This document shows, in pieces, positions 33,611-42,792 of a stretch of DNA of 64,000 nt. Numbering within the stretch: the first letter of the stretch is position 1; each line of letters opens with the position of its first letter. The notes beneath the pieces are model-generated. The model was not told where the DNA came from. It was given only the letters and a program-made list of their open reading frames with translations, and did no database searches. The stretch is from an uncultured Tateyamaria sp. (GTDB lineage: Bacteria > Pseudomonadota > Alphaproteobacteria > Rhodobacterales > Rhodobacteraceae), in contig NZ_CANNDN010000001.1 of NCBI RefSeq assembly GCF_947503465.1, forward strand, positions 2,253,501-2,317,500. Direction: 5' to 3'. Position numbers and translations under genes: made by a program.

Positions 33611-34398
33611 CGGCCTATCTCACCTCTTTGCGGGCCATCGTGCTGCGCGAGGCGCTGCGCTTTATCCACCAACGCGAACGGTTCATCGCCGCGCTGGTCC
33701 GCCCGCTGGTCTGGCTGCTGGTCTTTGCGGCCGGGTTCCGCGCGGCACTCGGGCTCAGCATCATTCCACCCTACCAAACCTACATCACCTACGAGACCTA
33801 CATCGTGCCCGGCCTCTGCGGCATGATCCTGCTGTTCAACGGCATGCAATCCTCGCTCAGCCTTGTCTACGATCGCGAAATGGGCTCGATGAAGCTGCTG
33901 CTGACCGCGCCCCTGCCCCGGTGGTGGTTGCTGCTGTGCAAGCTGATGGGATCAACGGCCATCTCCATCCTTCAGGTCTATGCGTTCCTCGCCATCGCGG
34001 CGGCCTTTGACATCCGCATGCCGGGCTGGGGATACGTCACCGTATTGCCGTCGCTGATCATCGCCGGTCTGATGCTCGGGGCGCTGGGGCTGCTTCTGTC
34101 CAGCTTCATCAAGCAACTGGAAAACTTTGCCGGGGTCATGAACTTCGTCATCTTCCCGATGTTCTTCTTGTCCTCCGCGCTCTACCCGCTGTGGAAAATG
34201 GCCGAAAGCTCGGAACTGCTGCACGACATCTGCGCGGTGAACCCGTTCACGCACGCGGTCGAACTGATCCGCTTTGCGCTCTACATGGACTTGAACGCAA
34301 CCGCGCTGGGGTGGACGGCTCTGGCCACACTGGCCTTCGCGGCCGCAGCGCTTGTGGGCTACGATCCGGCCCGCACCCGCATCGGGAAACGCGGTTAG
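33607..34398 (+). CDS. ABC-2 type permease of the PQQ-associated transporter (LutF-like)
   Basis: 263 residues, six membrane helices, ABC-2 family: TYIVPGLCGMILLFNGMQSSLSLVYDREMGSMKLLLTAPLPRWWLL is the characteristic region (shown here only as landmarks GMQSS and DREMGSMK). NPFTHAVELIRFALY near the C-terminus is also conserved. Unusual pairing: an exporter-type permease with a periplasmic binding protein. That is the arrangement of lutAEF/pedA1A2BC systems linked to lanthanides. Tail-to-tail overlap with the TauB-like ATPase gene. Confidence 0.86.
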   Translation: MTAYLTSLRAIVLREALRFIHQRERFIAALVRPLVWLLVFAAGFRAALGLSIIPPYQTYITYETYIVPGLCGMILLFNGMQSSLSLVYDREMGSMKLLLTAPLPRWWLLLCKLMGSTAISILQVYAFLAIAAAFDIRMPGWGYVTVLPSLIIAGLMLGALGLLLSSFIKQLENFAGVMNFVIFPMFFLSSALYPLWKMAESSELLHDICAVNPFTHAVELIRFALYMDLNATALGWTALATLAFAAAALVGYDPARTRIGKRG

Positions 34399-35009
34399 AC
34401 CGGCCTGTCGCTGACAATGGTTGCAGGCGTCCCGCCCAGGGTCACGATGCGGTCCGCCAGATGCTGCGCTTCATCTGCCACGTGGGTGACAAGAATGGTC
34501 GCAACACCGTGCCTGGCCCGCAACTGTTCAAACAACACCATCATCTCGCGGACCAGATCGGGGTCCAGCGACACAAATGGTTCGTCCATCAACAACAGAT
34601 CGGGCTTCACGGCAAAGGCACGGGCCAGGGCCAGGCGGCGCTGTTGCCCAAGGGACAGTTGATTGGGAAAGTCCAGGGCGCGCGGGCCAAGGCCCACCTC
34701 GGTCAGGGCCGTGTTCACCGCACTGTCCGACGCGCCCGTCGTCAGCGCCACGTTCTGGGCCACCGTCCGCCACGGCAACAGGGTGGGTTCCTGAAACACC
34801 ATTGCGCACGTACCATTCAGCGCACAGTCGCCATCATACTTCGCCTCAAGCCCGGCAATGACCCGCAAAAGCGACGACTTGCCAATGCCCGACGGACCCA
34901 CAAGGGCAAGCGTTTCACCCGGGGCCAAGCGCAGGGATACGTTCCGCAAGACAGGCTTGCCCTGATAGGCCAGCCCGCGCAACCGAAGGTCAAGAAGCGG
35001 CGGCGTCAC
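34395..35009 (-). CDS. ABC transporter ATP-binding protein, TauB/SsuB type
   Basis: 204 residues, short for the family. Walker A GPSGIGKSS, Q-loop VFQEPTLLPWRTV, signature LSLGQQRRLALARAF (Gly to Leu-Gly variant), Walker B LLLMDEPFVSLD, switch LVTHVADE. GTG start at 35009 immediately follows the stop of the binding-protein gene (35010), so coupling is likely. Its permease is not adjacent; the TauC-like gene at 20180 is the candidate. Confidence 0.88.
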   Translation of the reverse strand: MTPPLLDLRLRGLAYQGKPVLRNVSLRLAPGETLALVGPSGIGKSSLLRVIAGLEAKYDGDCALNGTCAMVFQEPTLLPWRTVAQNVALTTGASDSAVNTALTEVGLGPRALDFPNQLSLGQQRRLALARAFAVKPDLLLMDEPFVSLDPDLVREMMVLFEQLRARHGVATILVTHVADEAQHLADRIVTLGGTPATIVSDRPV

Positions 35010-35978
35010 CTAGCTGCCGGGTTGCAGGAACGTACCGGCAGGCAAGGTGCGGGCCGAACCCACCAGGTCTTCGCCGCCCAGCTCGACCATCAGCGCAAGC
35101 ATGCGCGCGGCGGCCTCTTCATCCACCGGGCCTGCCTCGGGAATTCCGGCACGGAACCCCGCCTTCAACGCGTCGAACTGCGCGTCGGTCTTTGCATTCA
35201 TCTGGTCGCGCAACCGGTCCCACTCTGCTTCGTTCGATGCCAGTAAATCCTTCGCATCGCGCGACGCGGCGGCCAGACCGTGCACAAGGGCCGGGGTCTC
35301 GCGCAGCATCTCGCCCTTGACGACATACCCCAAAAGCGGCGTGTCCGGGTCAAGGCCCAGCGCGGTCGCGGCCTCTGCCACGTCCACCAGCTTGCGCATG
35401 CCGGACGCTTCCATCTTGGCAAGGAAGTGCCAGAAGTTGATGGCGGCACCGACCTCGCCGGACAGGGCGGACTTGAAGATCAGCGGCGGCGCGGCAAATA
35501 CCTGTTCGGTCGTCGCCTCAAGGTCAATGCCCGCCGTGTGTGCTGCATAGGCACGCAGGATCAACCAGCTTTTGTCCAACGGACCGCCTGCAATCCCGAT
35601 CTTGGATCCGGACAGATCGGCAATGGATTGCGCCGGGCTTTCCTTTGGGACCATCATTCCGCCCACGGCCTTGGAATAGGGAATGAACACGTAATCCTTG
35701 CCTGCCGCCCGCTGCCGCGCGACCCACAACCAGTCGGACACGATGACGTCGGCCTCGCCCCCTTGAAAGGCGACCTTGGCGGCTGATCCTCCGGCAACAC
35801 CCTGCACCTGCAGATCAAATCCGTGGGCGGCATCAAACCCGTGGTGCTTGATCGTGTTCAATTCCCAATTCACCGTTCCGAACTTCAGGACCGACACGCG
35901 CAGCGCCTGCGTCTCGGCCCAGGCCGCAGTGGTCAGCACGGCGGCGGCCACCGCCCCGATCAGCGTTTTGAAAAACAT
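35010..35978 (-). CDS. NMT1/TauA-like periplasmic binding protein of the split ABC system
   Basis: 322 residues, signal peptide ending AAWA at residue 21, start 35978 with GGGAGGATC upstream. Type II binding fold: LKFGTVNWELNTIKHHGFDAAHGF, FQGGEADVIVSDWLWVARQRA, GIAGGPLDKSWLILRAYA. This matches thiamine-precursor/sulfonate-type binding proteins, but with a tryptophan-rich pocket region. Ligand unknown. A variant CGACCAAAGGCGC motif lies 56-68 bases upstream. Inside the quinoprotein locus it may bring in a cofactor precursor or an alcohol/sulfonate substrate. Confidence 0.85.
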   Translation of the reverse strand: MFFKTLIGAVAAAVLTTAAWAETQALRVSVLKFGTVNWELNTIKHHGFDAAHGFDLQVQGVAGGSAAKVAFQGGEADVIVSDWLWVARQRAAGKDYVFIPYSKAVGGMMVPKESPAQSIADLSGSKIGIAGGPLDKSWLILRAYAAHTAGIDLEATTEQVFAAPPLIFKSALSGEVGAAINFWHFLAKMEASGMRKLVDVAEAATALGLDPDTPLLGYVVKGEMLRETPALVHGLAAASRDAKDLLASNEAEWDRLRDQMNAKTDAQFDALKAGFRAGIPEAGPVDEEAAARMLALMVELGGEDLVGSARTLPAGTFLQPGS

Positions 35979-36033
35979 GGCGTGATCCTCCCGTATCACA
36001 GAAATCGTAGCAGCATCGCGCGCCGCCGGAATA

Positions 36034-36046
36034 CGACCAAAGGCGC
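36034..36046 (-). promoter_or_regulatory. CGACCAAAGGCGC motif upstream of the split ABC operon
   Basis: One-base variant of CGACCAAAGTCGC, 56 bases before the ATG at 35978, between that gene and the unknown exported protein at 36051. Confidence 0.42.
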
Positions 36047-36050
36047 AGAC

Positions 36051-36572
36051 CTAGTCGATGACCAGCCGTGGCAGCCAGTGACTGTCGGGATCGCTTTCAT
36101 GCAGGTCGGACGGGTCCAGCGGGCGCAGGTTGCCCGCCTCGGGTGGCGCAGACAGCAGATCCATGTCCATCTCGTGCAGCGTACCGACAAGACGGCCCTC
36201 CTCCTGTTCCAGCTTGTAGTAGATACCGTTCCACATGTTGATCCCGTACTCGGTCGCGCCTTTCCAAAGGAACAGGAAATCATATTCCAGATCGGTCAGG
36301 TCTGCGCTGACATTCCGCGCGATGTCATAGGGATATGGCACATGGCACCAGTGCTTTCGCGGGCCTTCAAGACACCGGAACGGACGCATCGACAAAAAGT
36401 GGTCGGTAAACGGGGCGTCCAGCATCTCGACCTCGTAGTCCCCGCTTGGGGCAATCCGGACCGTGGCAATGTCGATGCGGGTGCCGTCCCCCGATTCGAG
36501 CGACACGGTCTGTGTCCCGGCCCACGCCACCTGGACAATCGCCATCACGGCAAGTGGCAGTGCTTTCAACAT
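36051..36572 (-). CDS. Exported protein of unknown function, conserved in quinoprotein loci
   Basis: 173 residues from ATG 36572 (GGGAGG-like GGCAGGGAGGCAC site). Signal peptide ends VAWA near residue 18. Two cysteines 9 residues apart ([18 protein letters not shown]) could form a disulfide. The middle [26 protein letters not shown] is rich in aromatic residues. I do not recognise a characterised family. Divergent from the alcohol dehydrogenase gene, sharing the region with the CGACCAAAGTCGC motif, so probably co-regulated with it. Confidence 0.72.
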   Translation of the reverse strand: MLKALPLAVMAIVQVAWAGTQTVSLESGDGTRIDIATVRIAPSGDYEVEMLDAPFTDHFLSMRPFRCLEGPRKHWCHVPYPYDIARNVSADLTDLEYDFLFLWKGATEYGINMWNGIYYKLEQEEGRLVGTLHEMDMDLLSAPPEAGNLRPLDPSDLHESDPDSHWLPRLVID

Positions 36573-36790
36573 CCCTGTGCCTCCCTGCCGCCAGATTACG
36601 CGCACCCAAATCGACTCGCTGCGCGACCAAAGTCGCAAGGCTCCTGTCAAGTTCCTTGGGGTCTTACGACCATTGGCCAATACCTGCTTGGCCCGTTTGC
36701 GCAAATAATTGGCACAGGGCGAAAGCTGTGCGCCACCTGTTGGTCGCTTTCGCAGGAACTGCCCACCAACGGGTTTTGGGAGGAAAACAC
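36573..36790. promoter_or_regulatory. Divergent promoter region of the alcohol dehydrogenase with CGACCAAAGTCGC palindrome
   Basis: Best copy of the cluster motif: GCGAC-CAAA-GTCGC at 36623-36637 with 5-bp arms. It lies about 155 bases before the dehydrogenase start and about 50 bases before the divergent start at 36572. The rest of the region shows TTGGCC repeats (36671-36700) and an AT-rich stretch but no clear sigma-70 pair. Confidence 0.5.
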
Positions 36791-38557
36791 ATGAACAGAT
36801 TTATTGCAGCTGCGGTCGCGGGGGTGCTGGCCACGACACCCGTCTTCGCCGAAGGCGTGACCGAGGAGATGCTGGCGAATGACACCGCCTCGACGGACAA
36901 CGTGCTGACAAACGGCATGGGCCGCCATCTCCAGCGCTATTCGCCGCTCGACATCCTCAACAAGGACAATGTCGACAACCTGGTGCCCGCCTGGGCCTTC
37001 AGCCTCGGCGGTGAAAAGCAGCGCGGCCAGGAAACCCAGCCCATCGTGCATGACGGTGTGATGTATATCACCGGCTCCTACAGCCGGATGTACGCCATCG
37101 ACGTCAAGACGGGCGAAGAGATCTGGCAATACGACGCCCGCCTGCCCGAAGGCATCCTGCCCTGCTGCGACGTGGTGAACCGGGGTGCGGCCATCTATGG
37201 CGACAACATCTACTTCGGCACGCTCGATGCCCGCATCGTGGCGCTGAACGCCAAGACGGGCGACACGGTCTGGAACAAGAAGATCGCCGACTACAAGGCC
37301 GGCTACAGCTATACGGCGGCCCCGCTGATCGTGGACGGTCTGGTCATCACCGGCAACTCCGGCGGTGAATTCGGCATCGTCGGCGCGGTCGAGGCGCGCG
37401 ACGCCGAAACGGGCGAACTGGTCTGGTACCGTCCCGTGATCGAAGGTCACATGGGCATGCTGAACGGCGAAGAAAGCACCATGACCGGCACGCTGAACGC
37501 GACCTGGCCGGGCGACATGTGGAAAACCGGTGGTGGTGCCACGTGGCTCGGTGGCTCCTATGACGCGGACACCGACACGCTGGTCTTCGGCACAGGCAAC
37601 CCCGCGCCCTGGAACTCGTGGTTGCGCGATGCGGGCCAGAACAATGACGGTTCGGGTGACAACCTCTATGCCGCCTCGCGTCTCGGGATCGATCCCAAGA
37701 CCGGCGAGATCAAGTGGCACTTCCAGACCACACCGCGCGAAGGCTGGGACTATGACGGCGTGAACGAAGTGGTGGCCTACGAAAACCGCGCGGGCGAAAA
37801 GCGTTTCGCCACGGCGGACCGCAACGGCTTCTTCTACGTCCTGAACCGCGAAGACGGCGCATTCGTGCGCGGCGTGCCCTTCGTCAAGGACATCAGCTGG
37901 GCTGACGGGCTGGACGAAAACGGGCGACCCATCTTTAATGAGGCGAACCGGCCCGGTGATCCGGCCGAAGCCGCAGACGGCAAGAAAGGCGAGGTTGTCT
38001 TTGCATCGCCCTCGTTCCTTGGGGGCAAGAACTGGATGCCCATGGCGTTCAGCCAGCGCACCGGCAACTTCTACGTGCCCTCGAACGAATGGGGCATGGA
38101 CATCTGGAACGAACCGATCACCTACAAAAAGGGTGCCGCCTATCTCGGGTCGGGCTTTACCATCAAGCCCAACTACGAAGACCATATCGGCAGCCTGAAG
38201 GCGATCGACCCCGACACCGGCGAAACCAAGTGGGAGTTCAAGAACGACGCCCCGCTCTGGGGTGGCGTGATGACCACGGGCGGTGGCCTCGTCTTCACCG
38301 GCACCCCCGAAGGCAAGTTCATCGCCTTCGATGACGAGACCGGCGAAGAACTGTGGTCCTTCCAGACCGGCTCGGGCATCGTGGGTCAGCCCATCACCTG
38401 GGAACAGGACGGCGAACAATATGTCACCGTCATCTCGGGCTGGGGCGGTGCCGTTCCGCTCTGGGGCGGGGAAGTGGCCAAAAAGGTCAACTACCTGAAC
38501 CAGGGTGGCATGCTCTGGACGTTCCGCCTGCCGGAACAGCTGGCCTCGGCCAACTGA
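36791..38557 (+). CDS. PQQ-dependent alcohol dehydrogenase with lanthanide-type active site (ExaF/XoxF-like)
   Basis: 588 residues with signal peptide ending VFA at residue 20; GGGAGG at 36779-36784 sets the start. Eight-bladed propeller quinoprotein. Adjacent cysteines PCCD form the vicinal disulfide ring. Metal ligands by alignment are Glu193 (GGEFG), Asn270 (GTGNPAPWN) and catalytic Asp320; Asp322, two residues on (WDYDGVNE), is the extra ligand found in lanthanide-dependent enzymes, where calcium MxaF has Ala. [18 protein letters not shown] resembles ethanol dehydrogenases (ExaA/ExaF) more than methanol XoxF. It oxidises primary alcohols in the periplasm, passing electrons to a cytochrome c. 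Main enzyme of the cluster. Confidence 0.93.
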   Translation: MNRFIAAAVAGVLATTPVFAEGVTEEMLANDTASTDNVLTNGMGRHLQRYSPLDILNKDNVDNLVPAWAFSLGGEKQRGQETQPIVHDGVMYITGSYSRMYAIDVKTGEEIWQYDARLPEGILPCCDVVNRGAAIYGDNIYFGTLDARIVALNAKTGDTVWNKKIADYKAGYSYTAAPLIVDGLVITGNSGGEFGIVGAVEARDAETGELVWYRPVIEGHMGMLNGEESTMTGTLNATWPGDMWKTGGGATWLGGSYDADTDTLVFGTGNPAPWNSWLRDAGQNNDGSGDNLYAASRLGIDPKTGEIKWHFQTTPREGWDYDGVNEVVAYENRAGEKRFATADRNGFFYVLNREDGAFVRGVPFVKDISWADGLDENGRPIFNEANRPGDPAEAADGKKGEVVFASPSFLGGKNWMPMAFSQRTGNFYVPSNEWGMDIWNEPITYKKGAAYLGSGFTIKPNYEDHIGSLKAIDPDTGETKWEFKNDAPLWGGVMTTGGGLVFTGTPEGKFIAFDDETGEELWSFQTGSGIVGQPITWEQDGEQYVTVISGWGGAVPLWGGEVAKKVNYLNQGGMLWTFRLPEQLASAN

Positions 38558-38578
38558 TACCTGCGCAAAACCGTATCG

Positions 38579-38606
38579 AAACGCCCTCGCATCCGCGGGG
38601 GCGTTT
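38579..38606 (+). terminator. Intrinsic terminator after the alcohol dehydrogenase
   Basis: 12-bp stem from AAACGCCC to GGGCGTTT (one G-T pair) closed by an ATCC tetraloop, 22 bases after the stop at 38557, ending in TTTT. Confidence 0.82.
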
Positions 38607-38669
38607 TGCGTTGGACGTAGTACCTTTTGACAAGTGACCGATCGGACATGGCTGGTCTAAGCTGTGCCT

Positions 38670-39371
38670 ATGTCGCTTCAAACCTCACCGCTGTCCGATC
38701 CCTCCGAAACCAAGGTGCCGCAAGGCTGGGCGCTGGTGATTGATGATCATCCGTTGTTCTGCGATGCGCTTGAACTGACGCTCCGGTCGGTGGCCAATTT
38801 CGCACGGGTGGTCACCGCCGACAGCCTGGAACGCGCCCTTGAAAAGCTGGGCGAAGACGTACCCCCCACATTGATTCTGCTGGATCTGAACCTGCCGGAT
38901 GTCGACGGGCTGGACGGGCTCATGCGGCTCAAACGCACGGCTGACGCGACGCCGGTGATCATTGTGTCGTCCATGACGGACAATTCGATCATCGCCAATT
39001 CAATCATCGCGGGTGCGCAGGGGTTTGTGCCCAAACACTCGCACCGGTCCGTCTTCCGCGAAGCCATCGAGACGATCGCCGCGGGCGATATCTACAAACC
39101 GTCCGGCTTTGTCGAAGGCAATGGCACGGACCCGAAAGAAGACCACCTGACGCGGCTGACCTCGCTGACCAATCAACAGGCCCGCATTCTTGAACTGATC
39201 TGCGAAGGCAAGCTGAACAAGCAGATCGCCTATGACCTGTCCATCGCCGAAACCACGGTCAAGGCACATGTGACCGCGATCATGCGCAAGCTTGGGGTCC
39301 AAAGCCGGACCCAGGCCGTGCTGGTCGCGCAAGAAGCCAAGTATTCAAAGGTCTTGCCAAGTCCCGAGTGA
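38670..39371 (+). CDS. LuxR/NarL-family response regulator (ErbR/AgmR-like)
   Basis: 233 residues from ATG 38670; a GTG two codons earlier is possible. Receiver domain: acidic pair in VIDDHPLFCDAL, phospho-acceptor Asp in ILLDLNLPDVDG, SS in IIVSSMT, Lys in GFVPKHS. C-terminal LuxR helix-turn-helix: LTNQQARILELICEGKLNKQIA and ETTVKAHVTAIMRKLGV. Followed by a FIST sensor and a hybrid kinase, and next to a PQQ alcohol dehydrogenase. This mirrors the ErbR/ErcS' region of Pseudomonas aeruginosa ethanol oxidation. The best candidate to bind the CGACCAAAGTCG sites. Confidence 0.88.
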   Translation: MSLQTSPLSDPSETKVPQGWALVIDDHPLFCDALELTLRSVANFARVVTADSLERALEKLGEDVPPTLILLDLNLPDVDGLDGLMRLKRTADATPVIIVSSMTDNSIIANSIIAGAQGFVPKHSHRSVFREAIETIAAGDIYKPSGFVEGNGTDPKEDHLTRLTSLTNQQARILELICEGKLNKQIAYDLSIAETTVKAHVTAIMRKLGVQSRTQAVLVAQEAKYSKVLPSPE

Positions 39372-39403
39372 CGCTCGTATCCTGAGCGCCAGGGAGAACT
39401 CAA

Positions 39404-40609
39404 ATGACATTGCAGTCCAAAGCCGACAGGCTTGAAGGACGTGCCGTGGCGGACCAGTACGCTATATTGCGAACTGGTGAAGTGCGCGCTTCAACGACGT
39501 CGCCTGTAAAACATCTCAAACGCAAACTGGGTGACAGCCCCTTTGCGCTGGTCGCGCTGTTCGTGACACCCATGATCGACTTTCAAAGCGTCGTCGACGA
39601 AGCCGCAGACCTGTTTCCCGACACGGATGTGCTGGCCTGCACGACGGCCGGGGAAATCGGCACCACAGGGTACGAAGAGGGGCTTGTCGTTGCTGTTGGG
39701 TTCCCGTCTGACGGGTTTGTCACGACATCGCTGATGATCGAAGACATCAGCGCGCTCGACACCCAATCGACCATCGATCGGATCACGCTGGAACGGATGG
39801 CGCTGCGGGACAAGACGCCGGGGCTTGATGACAACTTCGCATTTCTCGTGGTTGATGGCCTGTCGCTCAGCGAGGATACACTCGCCGCCACCATCGCGCC
39901 CGCCCTTCGGGACTTTCCGATCTTTGGCGGCTCTGCGGGCGACGGCACCAGCTTTGCCCACACCTATGTTGCGTTGAACGGAAAGGTGGCCACCGACGCG
40001 GCCATCCTGACATTGGCCCGCAGCCGGTACCAGACCCGCGTGTTCAGTCTGAACCACCTGATCCCGGGCGACACGCAGATGGTTGTTACGGGCGCCGACC
40101 CGGCCCGAAGAATCGTCAAGGAAATCAACGCCGAACCCGCCGCACGTGAATATGCGCGACTTGTGGGCAAGGACCCGGACCAGTTGGATCGTTTCACCTT
40201 TGCCTCGCATCCGGTCGTGGTTCGGATCGGCAACACCCACCACGTGCGGGCGATCCAGCAGGTCAACGAGCATGGGGAACTGGTGTTCTTTTCCGCCATT
40301 GACGAAGGCATGGTGCTGACTGTTGCGTCGCAGGAAAACCTGTCGGCGCATCTGGAAAAGAAGCTGACGGAACTTGGCACGCCGAACCGGCCGGTAAACA
40401 TCATTGGCTGCGATTGTATCCTGCGTCGGATCGAGGCCGAACAATCCCAGCAGACACGGCAAATCTCGGACGTGCTGAGCGCGCACAGGGTGACCGGCTT
40501 TTCGACCTACGGCGAACAGATTGGCCCGCTGCATGTCAATCACACAATGAGCGGCGTTGCGTTCTACCATCCGGCACCGCATGGCAAGGCGAACGGCGAG
40601 TGTCCCTGA
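39404..40609 (+). CDS. FIST-domain sensor protein (NosP-like)
   Basis: 401 residues, cytoplasmic, with FIST_N (ALFVTPMIDFQSVVDEAADLFPDTDVLACTTAGEIG; landmark CTTAGEIG, then FGGSAGDG) and FIST_C (around GCDCILRRIEAEQ and GFSTYGEQIG) regions. Ribosome site GGGAGA at 39391-39396. FIST proteins sense small ligands; in P. aeruginosa NosP (PA1975) is a heme protein that senses NO and controls the kinase NahK/ErcS' encoded next to it. Here too the stop overlaps the kinase gene by 10 bases. Heme binding here is untested. Confidence 0.87.
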   Translation: MTLQSKADRLEGRAVADQYAILRTGEVRASTTSPVKHLKRKLGDSPFALVALFVTPMIDFQSVVDEAADLFPDTDVLACTTAGEIGTTGYEEGLVVAVGFPSDGFVTTSLMIEDISALDTQSTIDRITLERMALRDKTPGLDDNFAFLVVDGLSLSEDTLAATIAPALRDFPIFGGSAGDGTSFAHTYVALNGKVATDAAILTLARSRYQTRVFSLNHLIPGDTQMVVTGADPARRIVKEINAEPAAREYARLVGKDPDQLDRFTFASHPVVVRIGNTHHVRAIQQVNEHGELVFFSAIDEGMVLTVASQENLSAHLEKKLTELGTPNRPVNIIGCDCILRRIEAEQSQQTRQISDVLSAHRVTGFSTYGEQIGPLHVNHTMSGVAFYHPAPHGKANGECP

Positions 40610-42792
40610 TCAACCCACAGGATTCGCTTGAGCGGCAGAACGAAAAGCTGCTCCAGATTTCGCAGGCGCTGATGCGCCGGGTCGAACAGAAGACCGAACA
40701 ATCCGGGTTTGCCTACCAGCAATTCGAACGCGCCGCATTGCTGGAATCCGAGGTGCGCGAACGCACCCGCGATCTGGAACGCACGCTGGATCTGCTCCAG
40801 GATTCGAATGCCCGTCTTGAACAGGCCAATCTGGAAACCGAAACGGCCCGCGCCAACCTGACCGAGGCAATCGAGACGATCAACGAAGGCTTTGCGCTGT
40901 TTGATCAGGACGACCGGCTGGTGCTGTACAACAGCCGGTTCTGCCGCGACCTTCAGGATGTCGAGGCGATCCTGCACGAGGGTCTGTCCTTCAACGACTA
41001 TGTCACCTCGATCTCGAACAGCCGCTTTCTCGCCCTGCCGGACGGAGAGACACCCCATGACTGGGCGCAGTTGCGTCTGGAACGGCACCGCGAAGAGCAC
41101 GTGGTGTTCAACGTCAGCCTGATCTGGGACCGATGGTTGCAAGCCTCGGAACACAGGACGTCGCGCAATGGCACGGTGATCCTGCAAACCGACGTCACCG
41201 ACATCATCCGCATGGAACGGCAGGAACGCGACAAGATGCGTCACCAGCAGGCGCGCAAGTTGCAAGCCACGCTGGACCACCTCAACCAGGGTGTCTGTAT
41301 CTTTGACCACGACAAGACGCTGGTGGGCTGGAACAAGCGGATGGACCGGCTGCTGGACGTGGCCCCGGTACGCACCCGCCGCAAGCTGACCTTTGACGAC
41401 CTGATGGAACAGTTTCAGGAGGAACTGACCTTCGACACCGGCTTTAGCGCGGACCATCTGATCGACTGGACCCGACGCACCCGTCCGCGCGACCCCATCG
41501 CGTTCGAGGTGACGCGCAAAGGTGACCAGATCTATAGCATCTTTGCACAGGAAATGCCCGACCGCGGTTTTGTGATCAGCCTGACGGACGTCACGTCTGA
41601 ACGCGCCGCCACGCGTGCGCTGGCAGAGGTCAATGAAAAGCTGGAGGGATGGGTCGAGGCGCGCACGGCCGAGCTGGAAGAGGCGCTGTCGGATGCCGAA
41701 CGCGCCAACGCATCAAAGTCCCGCTTTGTCGCCGCGGCCAGCCACGATCTGTTGCAGCCCCTGTCGGCGGCCAAGCTGTTCGTGTCGTCGATCTCGGACC
41801 AGACCGACAACCGCGCCATCAAGGAAGTGGTCGCCAAGACCGAAACCGCGCTGCAAGGTGTCGAACAGATCATCGAGGCGCTGTCGGCGATCTCGAAGCT
41901 GGACGCGGGCAAGGCGGTGTTCGAGGTACAGCCCGTGTCGCTGACCGAAATCTTCAATCCGCTGCGCGACGAACTGGCGCCGACCGCCCGCGCCAAGGGG
42001 TTGACCTTTTCGCTGGTGCACAGCGGACTGACAGTGGTCAGCGACCCCGGATACTTGCGGCGGATCGTGCAGAACCTGCTGTCCAACGCCATCCGCTACA
42101 CCACCACGGGCCGCATCCTTGCCGGTGTGCGGCGTGTCGGCAGGTTCGCCCGGATCGAGGTCTGGGATACCGGCTGTGGTATTCGCGAGGAAGACCAGCA
42201 AACCATTTTCCAGGAGTTCAAGCAGCTTGGCTCGGGCCCGGCGAATGGCGGTCTGGGGCTTGGCCTTGCCATTGTGGAACGGGCCTGCAAGGGCCTTGAT
42301 CATCCGTTGGAGATGTGGTCGGAGCCGGGGATCGGCAGTTGTTTCAGCCTTGTCGTCCCGGTCTCGGCCCCGACCACCCGGATGCTGAGCCCCTTTGCAA
42401 GCCAGGGCCCCACCGTCGAACGTGACCTCAAGGGGTTGCTGGTGATGCTGGTGGAAAACAACCGCAGCGTCGCACAGGCCGTGACGCACCTGATCGAAAG
42501 CAGCCGGGGCGAGGTTATCCTGGCGGAAACGGCCGAAGAAGCGCTGGCGACCATTTCCGAAATCGACCTGGTGCCGGATGTATTCCTGCTGGACTATCAA
42601 CTGGGTGACGGCATGAACGGCATCCAGCTTTACGAACATATCCTGCGCACGTACGGCCCTGTTCCTGCGTCGATCGTGTCGGCGGACCGGACTGCCGAAC
42701 TGCGGGCGCACTGCAAGCGGCTGAACCTGAACATGCTGGCGAAACCGGTGAACGCGCAGCGGCTTTATGCCTTTCTGAGAGACGGGCTGTGA
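40600..42792 (+). CDS. Hybrid histidine kinase (NahK/ErcS'-like) with PAS regions and C-terminal receiver
   Basis: 730 residues from GTG 40600, which overlaps the FIST stop. N-terminal coiled coil (SLERQNEKLLQISQALMRRVEQKT onward to about residue 90), then two PAS-like regions (INEGFALFDQDDRLVLYNSRF; LNQGVCIFDHDKTLVGWNKRM). HisKA has His382 (AASHDLLQPLSAAKLF) and the ATPase has N-box (QNLLSNAIRYT), G1 (DTGCGI) and G2 (GLGLGLAI). The C-terminal receiver has Asp665 (FLLDYQLGDG). No membrane segment, so a cytoplasmic kinase probably controlled by the FIST protein, signalling to the LuxR-type regulator at 38670. Confidence 0.88.
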   Translation: MSLINPQDSLERQNEKLLQISQALMRRVEQKTEQSGFAYQQFERAALLESEVRERTRDLERTLDLLQDSNARLEQANLETETARANLTEAIETINEGFALFDQDDRLVLYNSRFCRDLQDVEAILHEGLSFNDYVTSISNSRFLALPDGETPHDWAQLRLERHREEHVVFNVSLIWDRWLQASEHRTSRNGTVILQTDVTDIIRMERQERDKMRHQQARKLQATLDHLNQGVCIFDHDKTLVGWNKRMDRLLDVAPVRTRRKLTFDDLMEQFQEELTFDTGFSADHLIDWTRRTRPRDPIAFEVTRKGDQIYSIFAQEMPDRGFVISLTDVTSERAATRALAEVNEKLEGWVEARTAELEEALSDAERANASKSRFVAAASHDLLQPLSAAKLFVSSISDQTDNRAIKEVVAKTETALQGVEQIIEALSAISKLDAGKAVFEVQPVSLTEIFNPLRDELAPTARAKGLTFSLVHSGLTVVSDPGYLRRIVQNLLSNAIRYTTTGRILAGVRRVGRFARIEVWDTGCGIREEDQQTIFQEFKQLGSGPANGGLGLGLAIVERACKGLDHPLEMWSEPGIGSCFSLVVPVSAPTTRMLSPFASQGPTVERDLKGLLVMLVENNRSVAQAVTHLIESSRGEVILAETAEEALATISEIDLVPDVFLLDYQLGDGMNGIQLYEHILRTYGPVPASIVSADRTAELRAHCKRLNLNMLAKPVNAQRLYAFLRDGL

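Noticed and set aside
36647-38419. 590-codon open frame antisense to the alcohol dehydrogenase
   Set aside because: No domain, ribosome site or similarity; the sense gene is a canonical quinoprotein.
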